Of a stretch of 64,000 nucleotides of DNA, positions 21,856-32,371 are shown in pieces. The DNA is from Papaver somniferum. Taxonomy: Eukaryota; Streptophyta; Magnoliopsida; Ranunculales; Papaveraceae. The stretch covers positions 74,476,783 to 74,540,782 of the forward strand of contig NC_039359.1 of NCBI RefSeq assembly GCF_003573695.1, given 5' to 3'. Numbering within the stretch: the stretch's first letter is position 1; every line of letters begins with the position of its first letter. The position numbers were made by a program, and so were the translations under genes. Below the pieces are notes generated by a model. That model was not told the origin of the DNA, ran no database searches, and saw only the letters and a program-made list of their open reading frames with translations.

Positions 21856-24682
21856 ATGGAAGGATCGACATCCACGCAAACTGCCAAACGAGATGTTTTT
21901 CATGTATATTGCACTGTAATGCCTGATGGTAAAAAATTGAAGTGTAATTTTTGTGAAAAGGAAATATCCTCTGGTATTTCACGCATAAAATTGCATTTAG
22001 CACAACAAAGAGGTACAGTTGCCCCGTGCATGCATGTGCCGCCTGAAGTGGAAAATCTTGCTAAGGTTGCACTGGAAGAAAAGAGAAAAACAAAAAGGCA
22101 AAGAAGAGCAGAATCTGATAACGAAGATTCAGAACAAGTGTATCATAATGAGCCATGGAAACCTGTGTGTGGTATAGATGAAGAAGAACCAGATTTTCAT
22201 GCAGAAGAAGAACAAGCACCAGTCACACAAAAGAAAAAGACTGGGTTCTTAAAAAACCTTTTTGGACGAAAAAATAAGAATATTCATGCCGGAGAGGGTA
22301 CATCGCACGGTCCTCGGGCCTCTGTAGAAATACCTAGGTCTACTATGCGTCCATCACAACCACCTAGGATGTCTGTGGATATGGGAGGACAATATAACCC
22401 TTCTAGGGATTCTCAACCTTCGATGGCAAAATTTGGCAAAAGCAAAACATGTCGGGAAAAAGTCGATTCTTCTGTTGGACGTTTTTTTTTATGCCAATGA
22501 TATTCCCTTCAATGTGGCTAACTCATCTCAGTACCACGAGGCATTCAGTGCAGTTTCAAATTTCGGCCAATCGTATAGAGTTCCATCAGCTTATAAGTTT
22601 TCGAATCCCATATTAATTTCAGAAAAACAAAGGATTCAAAAAGATGTGGTGTCTGTCCAACGACATTACTGGAGAGAATACGGTTGTACACTCATGTCTG
22701 ATGGCTGGAAAAGAAAAAACAACCGTACGATTGTAAACTTTCTAGTTTACAGTGGTAGTGGAATTACGTTTTTGAAAAGTGTCGATATAGAACATAATCG
22801 GTTGACAACAGAGTATTTAATTACTTTGTTCAAGCCTGTTATAGATGATGTCGGTTCGAGAAATATTGTTCAATTAGTAACAGATCAAGGATCTCAATTC
22901 AAAGCGGCGGGTAACTAAAAATAACTTCATTTTATTTTATACATATATATATTGGGAATATATTAATCATTAACTTCTTTCTATTTTTGTTTGAATAGGT
23001 AAGAGATTGGCATCAAAATATGACACATTTTTCTGGGTTCTTTGTGTTGCTCACGTATTGGACTTGATGTTGGAAGACATGGAAAAATTCCCCTTTATTA
23101 AAGATGTGATCGGAGAAGCAAGACAAATTAGCAAATTTATTTACAATCATGGTTGGGTTCTTGCTAGATTTCGACAACATTCAGCAGGACGCAATTTATT
23201 GCGCCTGGCTTAACAAGGTTTTCAACGAATTTTATTGCAATCAAAAGCATCATTGATCAATTTAATACTATCGAGATCCTATTTCTGGACAAGGAATTTC
23301 TGAAATCGAATGAGGGAAAAACTAAACAAGCTAGACAAGTGAATAATATTATTTCAAATGAGATGTTCTGGACGACGTGTCAAAATGCATGCATAATGGT
23401 TGGTCCTTTGTTGAAAATGATTCGTTTCTTGGACTCAGACAAACCCACCATGGGCTATTTGTTCCATGCACTTGTTACATGTGTGGAAACTATATAAATG
23501 GGTTTGGGATCAAATCGAAATGCTTCTATCGTGGGTGTAATAAAGAAACGATGGAAAAGTCAGTTGAGTTCTCCTATTCATGCTGCATCGTATTTTCTCA
23601 ATCCTTATTACATCTTTAACCCAGCAACTAATCTCATCAATAATGAAATTTCTGAGCTGCAAATTTGTCTTACTAGAGTTATATCAAAAATGGTTAGTGG
23701 CCCGCAAGAACAAGAACAATGCATGCTAGAGGTACAAAATTGCTAATACTATCTCCAAATATGTATACTTAAGTAATTTGAATTTCTAGTAACAATTGTA
23801 CTTTTCTTTGTAGGCAGGAAGAATGCGAATGATGCAAGGTCAATTTGCATCACCATCAGCACGTATTGCAGCTCAACATGGTGATCATGTAAGTTGGTGG
23901 TTTTCTTATGGTGCTGAGTATCCATCCCTCCAAAAGATTGCAGTAAAGATATTAAGTCAAACAAATACATCGTCTGGATCAGAGAGGAATTGGAGTGTGT
24001 TTGAAAGAATCCACACCAAACTACGCAATTGTTTACTTTCATCGAGATTAAATGATCTGGTGTATGTCCAGTACAATTTGAAGTTGGAGCAACAAAGAAT
24101 TAAAGGTAAAGCAAGGAGACATAACATTGATGTTCACGACGTTCATAGTCTACTGAGGGATGACAATATGCTTGACTGGATAGCGGGGGAAGATGAAACA
24201 CCGGTTTTACCTCAAGAAGAACAGTGGTTAAATATGCTGAAGAGGAGGACGTTAATAATCCAGAGCATGTCCCTCTACCATACAACTGGCATGATCCTGA
24301 AGTTCAAATCCCATACGAAAGGTTACCGGTGAGTGACTTTGTTTATGACTTTGGTAATCTTTCATTTGGAGACAATGCACAATGTTATGAGAATGTGAAT
24401 CCAACATATGATTCTCGTTACATTTCCGATCGCTCTGACCATGGTGTTCAACATATGAACGAAGGATATAATTCTAATATTGATAATAATAATGAAGTAG
24501 GTAACAATAATGATGATAATGAAGGAGGTTATGATAACGATAATGATGGTTATTATGATGATGATACTTATGCAAACGAAGATAGAAAGTACCCCGACAA
24601 CGATGACTATGATGTGGAAATGAACCGTCGAGAAAATAAAGAATACTTGAAAAAAGGTGATGCTCGTAGTTGGTTCGCGTAG
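21856..24682 (+). pseudogene. hAT transposase (BED finger, DUF659, dimerisation domain), frameshifted
   Basis: Exon 1 begins with a BED-type zinc finger (residues about 15-65, LKCNFCEKEISSGISRIKLH) for DNA binding, then a basic linker. A T run at 22482-22490 appears one base too long and shifts the frame just before FYANDIPFNVANSSQYHE. The DUF659-type block follows (YWREYGCTLMSDGWK, LVTDQGSQFKAAG). A GT-AG intron spans 22911-22998, then WVLCVAHVLDLMLEDM and FIYNHGWVLARFRQHS. A second single-base loss lies at about 23208, before the TRFSTNFIAIKSI block. A second intron spans 23732-23813, followed by the dimerisation domain (SGSERNWSVFERIHTKLRN). A third frame change near 24225 leads into an Asp/Asn-rich tail ending at 24682. 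Intact, it would catalyse cut-and-paste transposition. Confidence 0.85.
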
Positions 24683-25103
24683 CTGTTTAAATGATGAATA
24701 CTAGTTTAACAATCCTATGTTTTTTAAATTTGAAGTTTTTAATCCTGTAATTAGTTTCCTTGTATCATTTAAAAAAATTTAATTCGAAATTTTCAGCTTT
24801 CAATCCAGAGAAAGAAAAAAATCAAAAGAAATGGTAAGAAAGTTGTTTACACGGTTATAACGTGCGTGATAATGGAAAAACAGTTCTAAAAAACGCACGT
24901 TAAAATGTTATTTAGAAGAAATAAACATTCAAACTAATTTTAGAAAAACGGTTATAACGTGTATGAAAACAGAAAAACGGTACTATAAAACTGCGTTTTT
25001 TCCTATTTATCAGCCTAATAAAGGCACGGGGTCGAGGACCCTCACGGCCACGGTATATGGGTGTGACCGTTTTAACGGACATTTTTAAAACCTTGTTCTG
25101 AAT

Positions 25104-25494
25104 GGCCAATTTTTTTTTTTTTTGTAAAAATGTAAAGCTTTATAAGTAGATTCGGAAGGTTTTCTAATATATATTTTTTTATTTGTCCCTACAAATAAAA
25201 AATATGGCCCCTATTTCTAGTCATCTTCTTTTCAGCTAAGCTTTCAATTATGTTCAATATTAAGACTAGGTGATATTTGTTTTGGCTAATGTACTTGGTG
25301 GGTACCGGGTACACCGCCTAATATTGTTTTTAACCTAATATAGGTACCTAAAAATAGGTGTACAGAGAAGTGACATTTAAAATGAGATTTCAAATGACTT
25401 TCAGAGAGTTCTCAAATCCGTTGTTAGTGCATTGAGATGTTTAGTGAGTATCTTAATGTCTCTTGTTATTGGTTAGAGACTTTTTCTAAGTCAT
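25104..25494. other. intergenic, probably an older repeat
   Basis: No gene. Together with 27494-28140 it seems to form one repeat split by the LTR element: both sides contain 'gagattt' and 'gagagt' short motifs and an AT-rich character. Confidence 0.3.
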
Positions 25495-26023
25495 TGTTTG
25501 TACCGTGTATAAAATACACGGGAGGCCCGCAAATTAATACAAGAGGGCAGTTTCATGGGGTTTTATGCAGAATTAATGAAATACAGATTATGGCCAAGAG
25601 GCATGCAAGGTATGGACAGGAGGCATGCATGCAGTATTAATTCCAGGAGGTTTCATGTGAAATTAATTCCAAGAGGTTTCATGCAAAATTAATTCCAGGA
25701 GGCATGCAAGGGAAGTAAATACCATTTATGTTTACCTCACAATGAGGGTAAGACCCTGGTTCGCAATTATATAAATAGAGGGAAATGTAATTCTGATGGG
25801 GAAAGGAAAGAGAGCTAATAGAGAAAAAATCCCATGTAATTCTGATATCAATAAAAATTTCACTCCCCAAGGGGATTCACCCATGGATGTAGGCAAACCA
25901 TGCCGAACCACGTAAAACCTGTGTCTCTTTTCTTTATGATTATTTCATGTTTTTAACCCTGTTTTCCTCATCATCACCAAAATCATTGTGTTTAGTGCCT
26001 GGAAATATTTCTGGGTACAAACA
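25495..26023 (+). repeat. 5' LTR of the 2.0-kb element
   Basis: 529 bp. Contains short repeated GGAGGCATGCAAGG and GGTTTCATGY units at about 25590-25712, a TATA box (TATATAAATAG) at 25768-25778 and AATAAA near 25850. The 10-bp ends are perfect inverted repeats of each other. Confidence 0.92.
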
Positions 26024-26374
26024 TTGGCGCCGAGTAAGGGGATTCGTGTAAAACAATCGTGTTTTATCATTGAGATAGGTGCGTCAAAAGCTCAAAAATC
26101 ATGCCATGAATTTCCATGCAAAAATAAGCACCGCTCGGGTGACATATCAGCCATGCCATCCCAGTCAGCAGTGACACGTCAGCGTTTCTGCACTGTTATC
26201 ACGCCACGCCAGCAAACGCACCCGCTTCATCCAAATCTTGTTTCGTCAATAACTTCTTCGATTGAAGTCCGAATTGAGTGATTTTTTGCTCGTTACAACC
26301 GTTTTTCAATTCCTTACAGCATGGAAGCAAAAATTTATGTATTCGAGAAACTTTTATACGCTCTTGGGGCAGCA

Positions 26375-26443
26375 ACATGATCGAGTTCGAGGTTCATGGA
26401 CAACGACATGATCGAGTTCGTGGACAGCGACATGATCGAGTTC
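26375..26443 (+). repeat. three copies of a 14-bp motif
   Basis: ACATGATCGAGTTC occurs at 26375-26388, 26406-26419 and 26430-26443, spaced 31 and 24 bases apart, just before the hairpin array. Confidence 0.85.
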
Positions 26444-26525
26444 AAGATGAGGATTGCATAGACCCTTCAATATTTATCCTTGCATAACTTCACAAGCACC
26501 TAAAGCCCCACCTTTCACGTGATCC

Positions 26526-26830
26526 CATAAGTCTTGCTTTTATCGCAAGCATAAAATCTCTTCTTGCACGCGAGTATGAAAGACTTGCATCTTGGCAAGC
26601 ATAAAGTCTCGTCTGAACCACGAGCCCAATGCCCGATATTGGTCCAAAGACTCGTACTCAACACAGGCAACAACCATCCTGCCCGAGCAGCAAGCGCTAG
26701 CCTTGTTACGTTGCGAGCAAAAAGCCTTGCCCCAACCGCAAGCACACACTACATTCTACTCAAGACTCTACTAGCTATAGAGCATCACAAGTCCACCACG
26801 TGGCAAAAAGTCTCGCCTAGCACGTGAGCA
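26526..26830 (+). repeat. array of short covarying stem-loop units
   Basis: At least seven units share the plan AAGNCTYNN, a 6-7 base loop, then a complementary NNRAGCA. Stems: CTTGC/GCAAG at 26533-26549, 26584-26599 and 26726-26742; CTCGT/ACGAG at 26608-26624; CTTGT/GCGAG (two G-U pairs) at 26702-26717; CTCTA/TAGAG at 26766-26782; CTCGC/GTGAG (one G-U) at 26812-26828. Two more units (about 26558 and 26651) have decayed stems. Bases change on both sides of the stem together while loops vary in sequence but keep their length, which suggests selection for pairing. Confidence 0.7.
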
Positions 26831-26979
26831 AATTTTATTGCAGGTTATCACAATTGGGAGCGTCTTTGTAATGTCTCTACTCATGCTTGGGGGCGACTGG
26901 CGAGCACGTCATCGACGATTGACGCGAAGGAAAAACAAAATTCTTAACCCCCAACAAGTTGGAGGTTAAGAGGGGGCGA

Positions 26980-27488
26980 TGTTTGTACCGTGTATAAAAT
27001 ACACGGGAGGCCCGCAAATTAATACAAGAGGGCAGTTTCATGGGGTTTTATGTAGAATTAATGCAATGCAGATTATGGCCAGGAGGCATGCAAGGCATGG
27101 ACAGGAGGCATGCATGCAATATTAATTCCATGAGGTTTCATGCGAAATTAATTTCAAGAGGTTTCATGCAAAATTAATTCCAGGAGACATGCAAGGGAGT
27201 AAATACCATTTATGTTTACCTCAAAATGAGGGTAAGACCCTGATTCGCAATTATATAAATAGAGGGAAATATAATTCTGATGGGGAAAGTAGAGAGATAA
27301 TGAAGAAAAAATCTCATGTAATTCTGATATCAATAAAAATTTCATTTCCCAAGGGGATTCACCCATGCCGAACCACGTAAAACCTGTGTCTCTTTTCTTT
27401 ATGCTTATTTCATGTTTTTAACCTTGTTTTCCTCATCATCACCAAAATCATCGTGTTTAGTGTCTGGAAATATTTCTGGGTACAAACA
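26980..27488 (+). repeat. 3' LTR of the 2.0-kb element
   Basis: 509 bp, with TATA at 27252-27262. Same termini as the 5' LTR, with scattered substitutions and a missing 17-bp block. Followed directly by the GTCAT target duplication. Confidence 0.92.
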
Positions 27489-27493
27489 GTCAT

Positions 27494-28188
27494 TTAAATT
27501 ATTTGAAACTCCATGTTATTGGATTAGGATTTCATAAGAGTCACTCCAACATCCCCGTTATTCGAATGAGAATTGAAAGTCATTGATTTATTGTTTTTTG
27601 AGATTTGAAGAGACTTTTTTAGGAAAATAGGCATAGTAGAAATCTCTCCTCAAGAGGTGATATTTCCGGAGACTTGGACACTTGGGGAATATTTGTTTTT
27701 GAGAGTAGGACCATTTTTTTGTTTTTGTTTGTTTGAGCTGATGACCAAGTAACGGGCCATTGGCGGATTAAACCAGTGGCGAGATTGCACAGAAAATAAA
27801 ATGATTGTGGAGAAAAAATGAAAACATAGACATATGGAAACAGTGAGATTTATTTTGACAATGAATACATATTTTACCATATATTCATGGTATTTTTATT
27901 TAAATTATAACGTGCATAATAAAAGTAACCGCTAGATGTTTTGAATTTTTGATTAGATATTGTATATTTTTTTGTCTCTACAAATCGCAGAGACTCTTTA
28001 AGAGTATCAATTTTTTGTCTCTACAAGTTACAAATGTATTCCCAAAGAATCACTATAAATCTCTATATTTTTAGAGAATCTCCGAGAGTCACTCAAATAA
28101 GAATTCTATGAAAGTCTATATAAATCTCAATTGACTACCTCCCTGCTAGGGTCTTCCATGAGTCGCAGAAGGTTGAGCATGAAAAATA
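27494..28188. other. intergenic, probably the right half of an interrupted repeat
   Basis: No gene. AT-rich with recurrent 'gagagtca' and 'tctctataaatctc'-like motifs at 27980-28130, which look like a degraded MITE terminus. Confidence 0.3.
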
Positions 28189-28692
28189 TGTTGGGAATTG
28201 CACCACAACTGTTTCAATCGTTTAGGTAAACGAAGAATAATCAATACACCAAGAAAGACCATAAACACTTAATTAATCACACAAGTCATGGATTTACGTG
28301 AAAAGCCCAAAATTGGGTAAAAGCCACGGACAATAACACAATTTATTCAATTAACCGCAAGGATGATTACAAAGAAGACTCTCATCTTTTTTCATAGCTC
28401 TCACCTTTTGCCTAGACAATAAACTCATAAAGAAACCGAAAACCTAGCTTTAGTTTTCCCACTCTTAAGAAGAACTCTTTTCTGCTGTACCATTAACTCT
28501 CTTAAGGTCCCATATTTATAATCACATCTTGTTCTCCAAGTACCTCGTTCCCTAATCTAATTTGGGAACCATCCTCAACTAGGAATGTCTAACCAAATTA
28601 GGAAAAACATCCTCAATTAAGAATCCATAATAAAACAGGAAACCACCATAAATAAAACTTCTACATGTGCTAAATTTAGACAACCTCTAACA
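28189..28692 (-). mobile_element. Copia LTR, copy A (minus strand)
   Basis: Plus-strand ends TGTTGGGAATT and CTCTAACA give an LTR reading TGTTAGAGG to CCCAACA on the minus strand. The bases just outside the upper end read AATGTGGAGAAT on the minus strand, a polypurine-tract-like sequence, so this is a 3' LTR. An LTR of the same family follows at 29020-29522. Confidence 0.75.
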
Positions 28693-29019
28693 ATTCTCCA
28701 CATTGACTAGATTTGCAACGTTCGCAGAAGTATACTTGCTTCTCTAACCAACTGATTCCTATCGTGTTCTTGTCAACCTGGCCTTGCGGGGCACCGATCA
28801 TCAATGATGATGACCAACACTCTCCAAGTTATATCCTTGAACTTTCCAATATTTGTAACCCACTTCTTGATCATTCGAGCCTTTGGAACTCCACCAAACG
28901 ACAAATTTCCATGGGACTTTACATTCCCAAAATTTGACTTGAATCCATCGTAGCTCCACCAAACCCTGAATGACTCAATGTGTACAAGCCGCTGCTATGA
29001 CTTCCTTTCATGATCATAG

Positions 29020-29522
29020 TGGGAATTTAACCACAACTCTTTCAATCGTTTAGGTAAACGAAGAATAATCAATACACCAAGAAAGACCATAAACACTTAA
29101 TCAATCACACAAGACACAGATTTACGTGAAAACCCCCGAATCGGGTAAAATCCACGGAAAATAACACAATTTATTCAATTAAACGCAAGGATGATTACAA
29201 AGAAGACTCTAACCTTTTCTCATAGCTCTCACCTTTTTCCTAGACAATAAACTTATAAAGAGACTGAGAATCTAGCTTTAGTTTCCCACTCTTAAGAAGA
29301 ACTCTTTTCTGTTGTACCACTAACTCTCTTAAGGTCCCATATTTATAATAGACACATCTTGTTCTCCAAGTACCTCGTTCCCTAATCTGATTTGGGAACC
29401 ATCCTCAACTAGGAATGTCTAACCAAATTAGGAAAAACATCCTCAATTAAGAATCCATACTAAAACAGGAAACCACCATAAATAAAACTTCAACATGTGC
29501 TAAATTTAGACAACTTCTAACA
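29020..29522 (-). mobile_element. Copia LTR, copy B (minus strand), fused at one end
   Basis: Nearly the same sequence as copy A, about 830 bp away. Its lower end lacks the terminal bases and is fused in the GGGAATT block to internal Copia sequence (28693-29019). The intervening segment also recurs at 29523-29850. The arrangement is a tandem duplication of LTR plus about 330 bp of internal DNA. Confidence 0.75.
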
Positions 29523-29747
29523 ATTATCCACATTGACTAGATTTGTAACGTTCACAGAATTCTACTTGCTTCTCTAACCAACTGATTCCCATCGTTTTCT
29601 TGTCAACCTGGCCTTGTGGGGCAACGATCATCAATAATGATGACCAACACTCTCCAAATTATATCCTTGAACTTTCCAATCTTTGTAACTCACTTCTTGA
29701 CCATACGAGCCTTTGGAACTCCACCCAACGACAAATTTCATGGCACT

Positions 29748-30062
29748 TTATATTCCGAAAATTTGACTTGAATCCATCGTAGCCCCACCAAACCCTGACT
29801 GACTCAATATATACAAGCCGCTGCTACGACTTCCTTTCATGATCATAGTGGACCATTGATAAACCTTCATTACTCCACTATAACAGGAATATTTACAACC
29901 CGCAGAATATAATTGGGAAAGACTTATTAGATTCCACTTTAACTCCGGCACGTGTTTTACTCCTTGGATTGTTCGAAGTTTACCATCAAACATCCTCATG
30001 TGAATATCAATGACTCCCTTAACCGATAGTTTCCATCCACCCGCCATTAAGAACATTTCCAC
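29748..30062 (-). pseudogene. Copia protease/gag-pre-integrase fragment
   Basis: A 104-residue open frame with the gag-pre-integrase signature: MRMFDGKLRTIQGVKHVPEL, then KWNLISLSQLYSAGCKYSC and the SGLYILSQ block. In full Copia polyproteins this lies between protease and integrase. Here it is joined directly to sequence adjoining the 3' LTR, so integrase, RT and RNase H have been deleted. A shorter copy of its end is repeated just below LTR B. Confidence 0.85.
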
Positions 30063-30205
30063 TAACTTCTGCTTGCATTAGAATGATCAAGCAATTGTAC
30101 ACTTGAACGATAAGATGATAAAAAATTCAAACAAACTTTCTTAAGTAATAAAGCATCACACTAACATTTTGATTTCATCATCAATCAATAACAAATTAGC
30201 TACAC

Positions 30206-30925
30206 ATGGGTTTACTAAAGCCTAGTTTGGTATTGTTGTGATTCTGTTGTGCTGTGCTGTGCGTTGTTGTGTTGTGCTTCAAAATAAAGTAGTTAGACGT
30301 TTGGTAAATTACAATATGTAAAGTGATGTGGAACCAACAAACTGTAAATTTTTTTGTCAAATTATCATGTTGAAGTGCTTATGATGTGGCTAATGACGAA
30401 AATAGACTTCTTTTAAAATTAAGCTATTAATAATAAAATATTTTTTATTTTGAATATTATTTAAATAAAGATAAAAAATAATAATAATTCATATTCATAT
30501 TTTAATTTTTATCTCTATTTTAAACGTTTAATATTTTAATTTTTAATTTTTATCTTTAAATACTATTATTATTATCTCTGCCACCTTATTTTATAACAAA
30601 AATTAATAAAATTTGATTTGTGAAATATTGTACATAAATAAATATATAAAGGTACATTTTGTCTTTTTAATGTAATAAAAAGATTAAAATAGAGAATCAA
30701 TTAATTAAAATTGAGTGGGTCCACAGTTTCTGCTTTTACTACTTTTAAAAGCTACTCCTGGGTAGCTTTTAAAAGTTGGCCCAAAGCAGAAGTGCTTTTG
30801 GAGAAAAGCGCTTTGAAAAAAGTTTACCAAACGTTATTTTCCTAAAAAGTTTGTTACAAGTTGGTTACAAAGTGCTTTTGCAGGAAAAAAAAGAAATCCC
30901 AAACGGGGCTTTAAACCCATGGAAA
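30206..30925. mobile_element. MITE-like element with long terminal inverted repeats
   Basis: The left end contains CATGGGTTTA, then AAAGCCTAGTTTGGTATT. The reverse complement of the right end reads CATGGGTTTAAAGCCCCGTTTGGGATT in the same order, with one small gap. The interior is AT-rich and non-coding. It contains a perfect 15-bp palindrome at 30741-30776. Size about 700 bp. A target duplication is not clear. Confidence 0.65.
30741..30776. repeat. perfect 15-bp inverted repeat inside the MITE
   Basis: ACTTTTAAAAGCTAC at 30741-30755, six-base loop, exact reverse complement at 30762-30776. Confidence 0.85.
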
Positions 30926-30939
30926 ATATATACAAAATA

Positions 30940-32200
30940 CATGAATTCATCCTCTAAATGTTTTCTATTACTTCTTCCCAATTTGGAACGAATTTCCGTG
31001 AGATTAAGCCAATTGTATAAGGAACCCCTTTGGTAGTAGGCCTCTGGTTTTGTTTTCATATCTCACAAGTACGCTGGTGTCTTGATACGGATTGTGGGGT
31101 GAAACAAATGTAGTTTTGTGAGTTAGACTCTAAGCAAACTTTTATCCTTTTTTTTTGTTTGTTGCTATTCTGATTGTCAAAAGCATGGCCCATGTTTCTG
31201 CACTAAAACCATGGTTATTCATAGAGGTTCTGCCATTGTTATGATGTGTTAACTGAGAATTTTCACAGAAAAACCCATTATAAGTTTGATGTTATAATTA
31301 ATGAAAAAACTAACGCAAATCATCAAAATGGAAAAGACCAAAATATCAAGTATCAAAACTCTTTGAAAGTAAGATCCATTTTAGAGAACTCAAAAGTACT
31401 ATTATGTCAAGCTTGTTGTCAATGTTAGATGATCAAAACTATATCTTGATTTTTATAGTTACTGAAGTCAGTATCAGACTAGGATTACAACATGGTAGTT
31501 GAGTATCAATGAATACCCTCGAAGATTGAAACTGAAGAACAAAGAAGACATGTGCGATATATTCATCAACAAAGGTATGTGAAGATTGACTATCTTATTT
31601 ACTCATTACTTATACCATTTTATCTTATAAGACAATGTCGCATGGCTTTAGTATATGATGAGTCACAAATGAGAAGTTTCAAGTTCAAGTTTATACTTGA
31701 AAAATCCTGAAACATCAAGTTAAGCATTGGACGTTCATAGGTCTTATCACTTTTGAGGTTGAGAATAATTTTTATTGTCCAAAAAACTATGTACGTGAAA
31801 TATAAGCCTAAAAATGTCAACTTGTACTTTTATTCACTAATTGATTTTTTGATGTTACCAAACTCCAAGGTCTTGAACTTGGATACTTGGAGTACTTCAC
31901 TTCTTAGTAGGTTTTCAGGAATTTTCACTCTTCTTGATGATACCTAATATGAAACTTAGGATAGAAAACTACGTAACAACAACTAATATGCATGAATTAT
32001 AGCAAATATTAGTTTGACCCTAAGAATATGTAAATTATGCACTTACCATTTCATGGTTCACGAACAATACTTGGTTATTTGTGAGATAACTTTTATGCAC
32101 GGTTCTTTACTCGACAAATATGCGGGTGTACATTCTTCTTTGTATTACAAGGAAAATTTCTCACATGCTTACATGGTTTTTATTTTTTTGAACTAGTCCA
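30940..32200 (+). repeat. dispersed Copia-LTR-family repeat, copy 1
   Basis: Matches 58340-59580 over more than a kilobase in the same order: the 'taaggaaccc' and 'tggactctaagcaaac'-type blocks, 'gtcaagcttgttgt', 'gatgatcaaaactatatctt', 'cctcgaagattgaaa', 'catcaacaaaggtatgtgaag' split by small changes, and 'acttggagtacttcacttct'. No open frame is shared. In the second copy a TGTTAGAGC LTR-like start at 58772 lies within the matched block, so this is probably LTR plus flank of a Copia family. Confidence 0.7.
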
Positions 32201-32371
32201 TGTTGAGAAATTTAGTTTGCTTGTGATCAGTATAATTCTTAAATATTAAAACTAGCTCACGATCTTGCTTTTGATCACAAGAAATAGTTGATTGAACCTT
32301 AATAAATTGAACATATTTCATCATTATATATAGAGCAATCTCTTTAAAGTAGAATCTCAGTCTGTACATGA

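Larger units (their letters stand above)
19413..25095 (+). mobile_element. hAT transposon, 5.7 kb, with exact 8-bp target duplication
   Basis: The left end CAAGGTTTGAAAAACG and the reverse complement of the right end CAAGGTTTTAAAAATG form hAT-like terminal inverted repeats. Immediately outside, TTCTGAAT occurs at 19405-19412 and 25096-25103, a perfect 8-bp target duplication. Subterminal zones (19420-19710 and 24840-25080) are dense in short repeats such as GGTTATAACG and AACGGTC, typical transposase-binding neighbourhoods. A transposase-like gene lies inside on the plus strand. A long AT-rich leader (19740-21840) precedes it, with a CAG splice-acceptor-like site just before the ATG at 21856, suggesting an intron in the 5' UTR. 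The frameshifts make the copy probably non-autonomous but still mobilisable in trans. Confidence 0.93.
25495..27488 (+). mobile_element. complete non-autonomous LTR retrotransposon (TRIM/LARD-like), 2.0 kb
   Basis: Two direct LTRs (25495-26023 and 26980-27488) both begin TGTTTGTACC and end GGTACAAACA. GTCAT is duplicated outside (25490-25494 and 27489-27493). A primer-binding-site-like TGGCGCCGAGTAAGGGG starts at 26025, and a purine-rich tract (AAGAGGGGGCGA) ends just before 26980. The internal region of about 960 bp encodes no gag or pol, so mobility depends on another element. It holds a triple 14-bp repeat and the hairpin array described separately. The LTRs are clearly diverged, and the left LTR has a 17-bp block absent from the right one. 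Confidence 0.93.

Noticed and set aside
26526..26830. CRISPR-like array
   Set aside because: Units are diverged, spacing is irregular, the context is a plant retroelement, and conservation is in pairing rather than repeat sequence.
25495..27488. Retrozyme (LTR element with hammerhead ribozymes)
   Set aside because: No CTGANGA/GAAA hammerhead core with flanking stems was found in the LTRs, and the primer site is not the Met-tRNA type.
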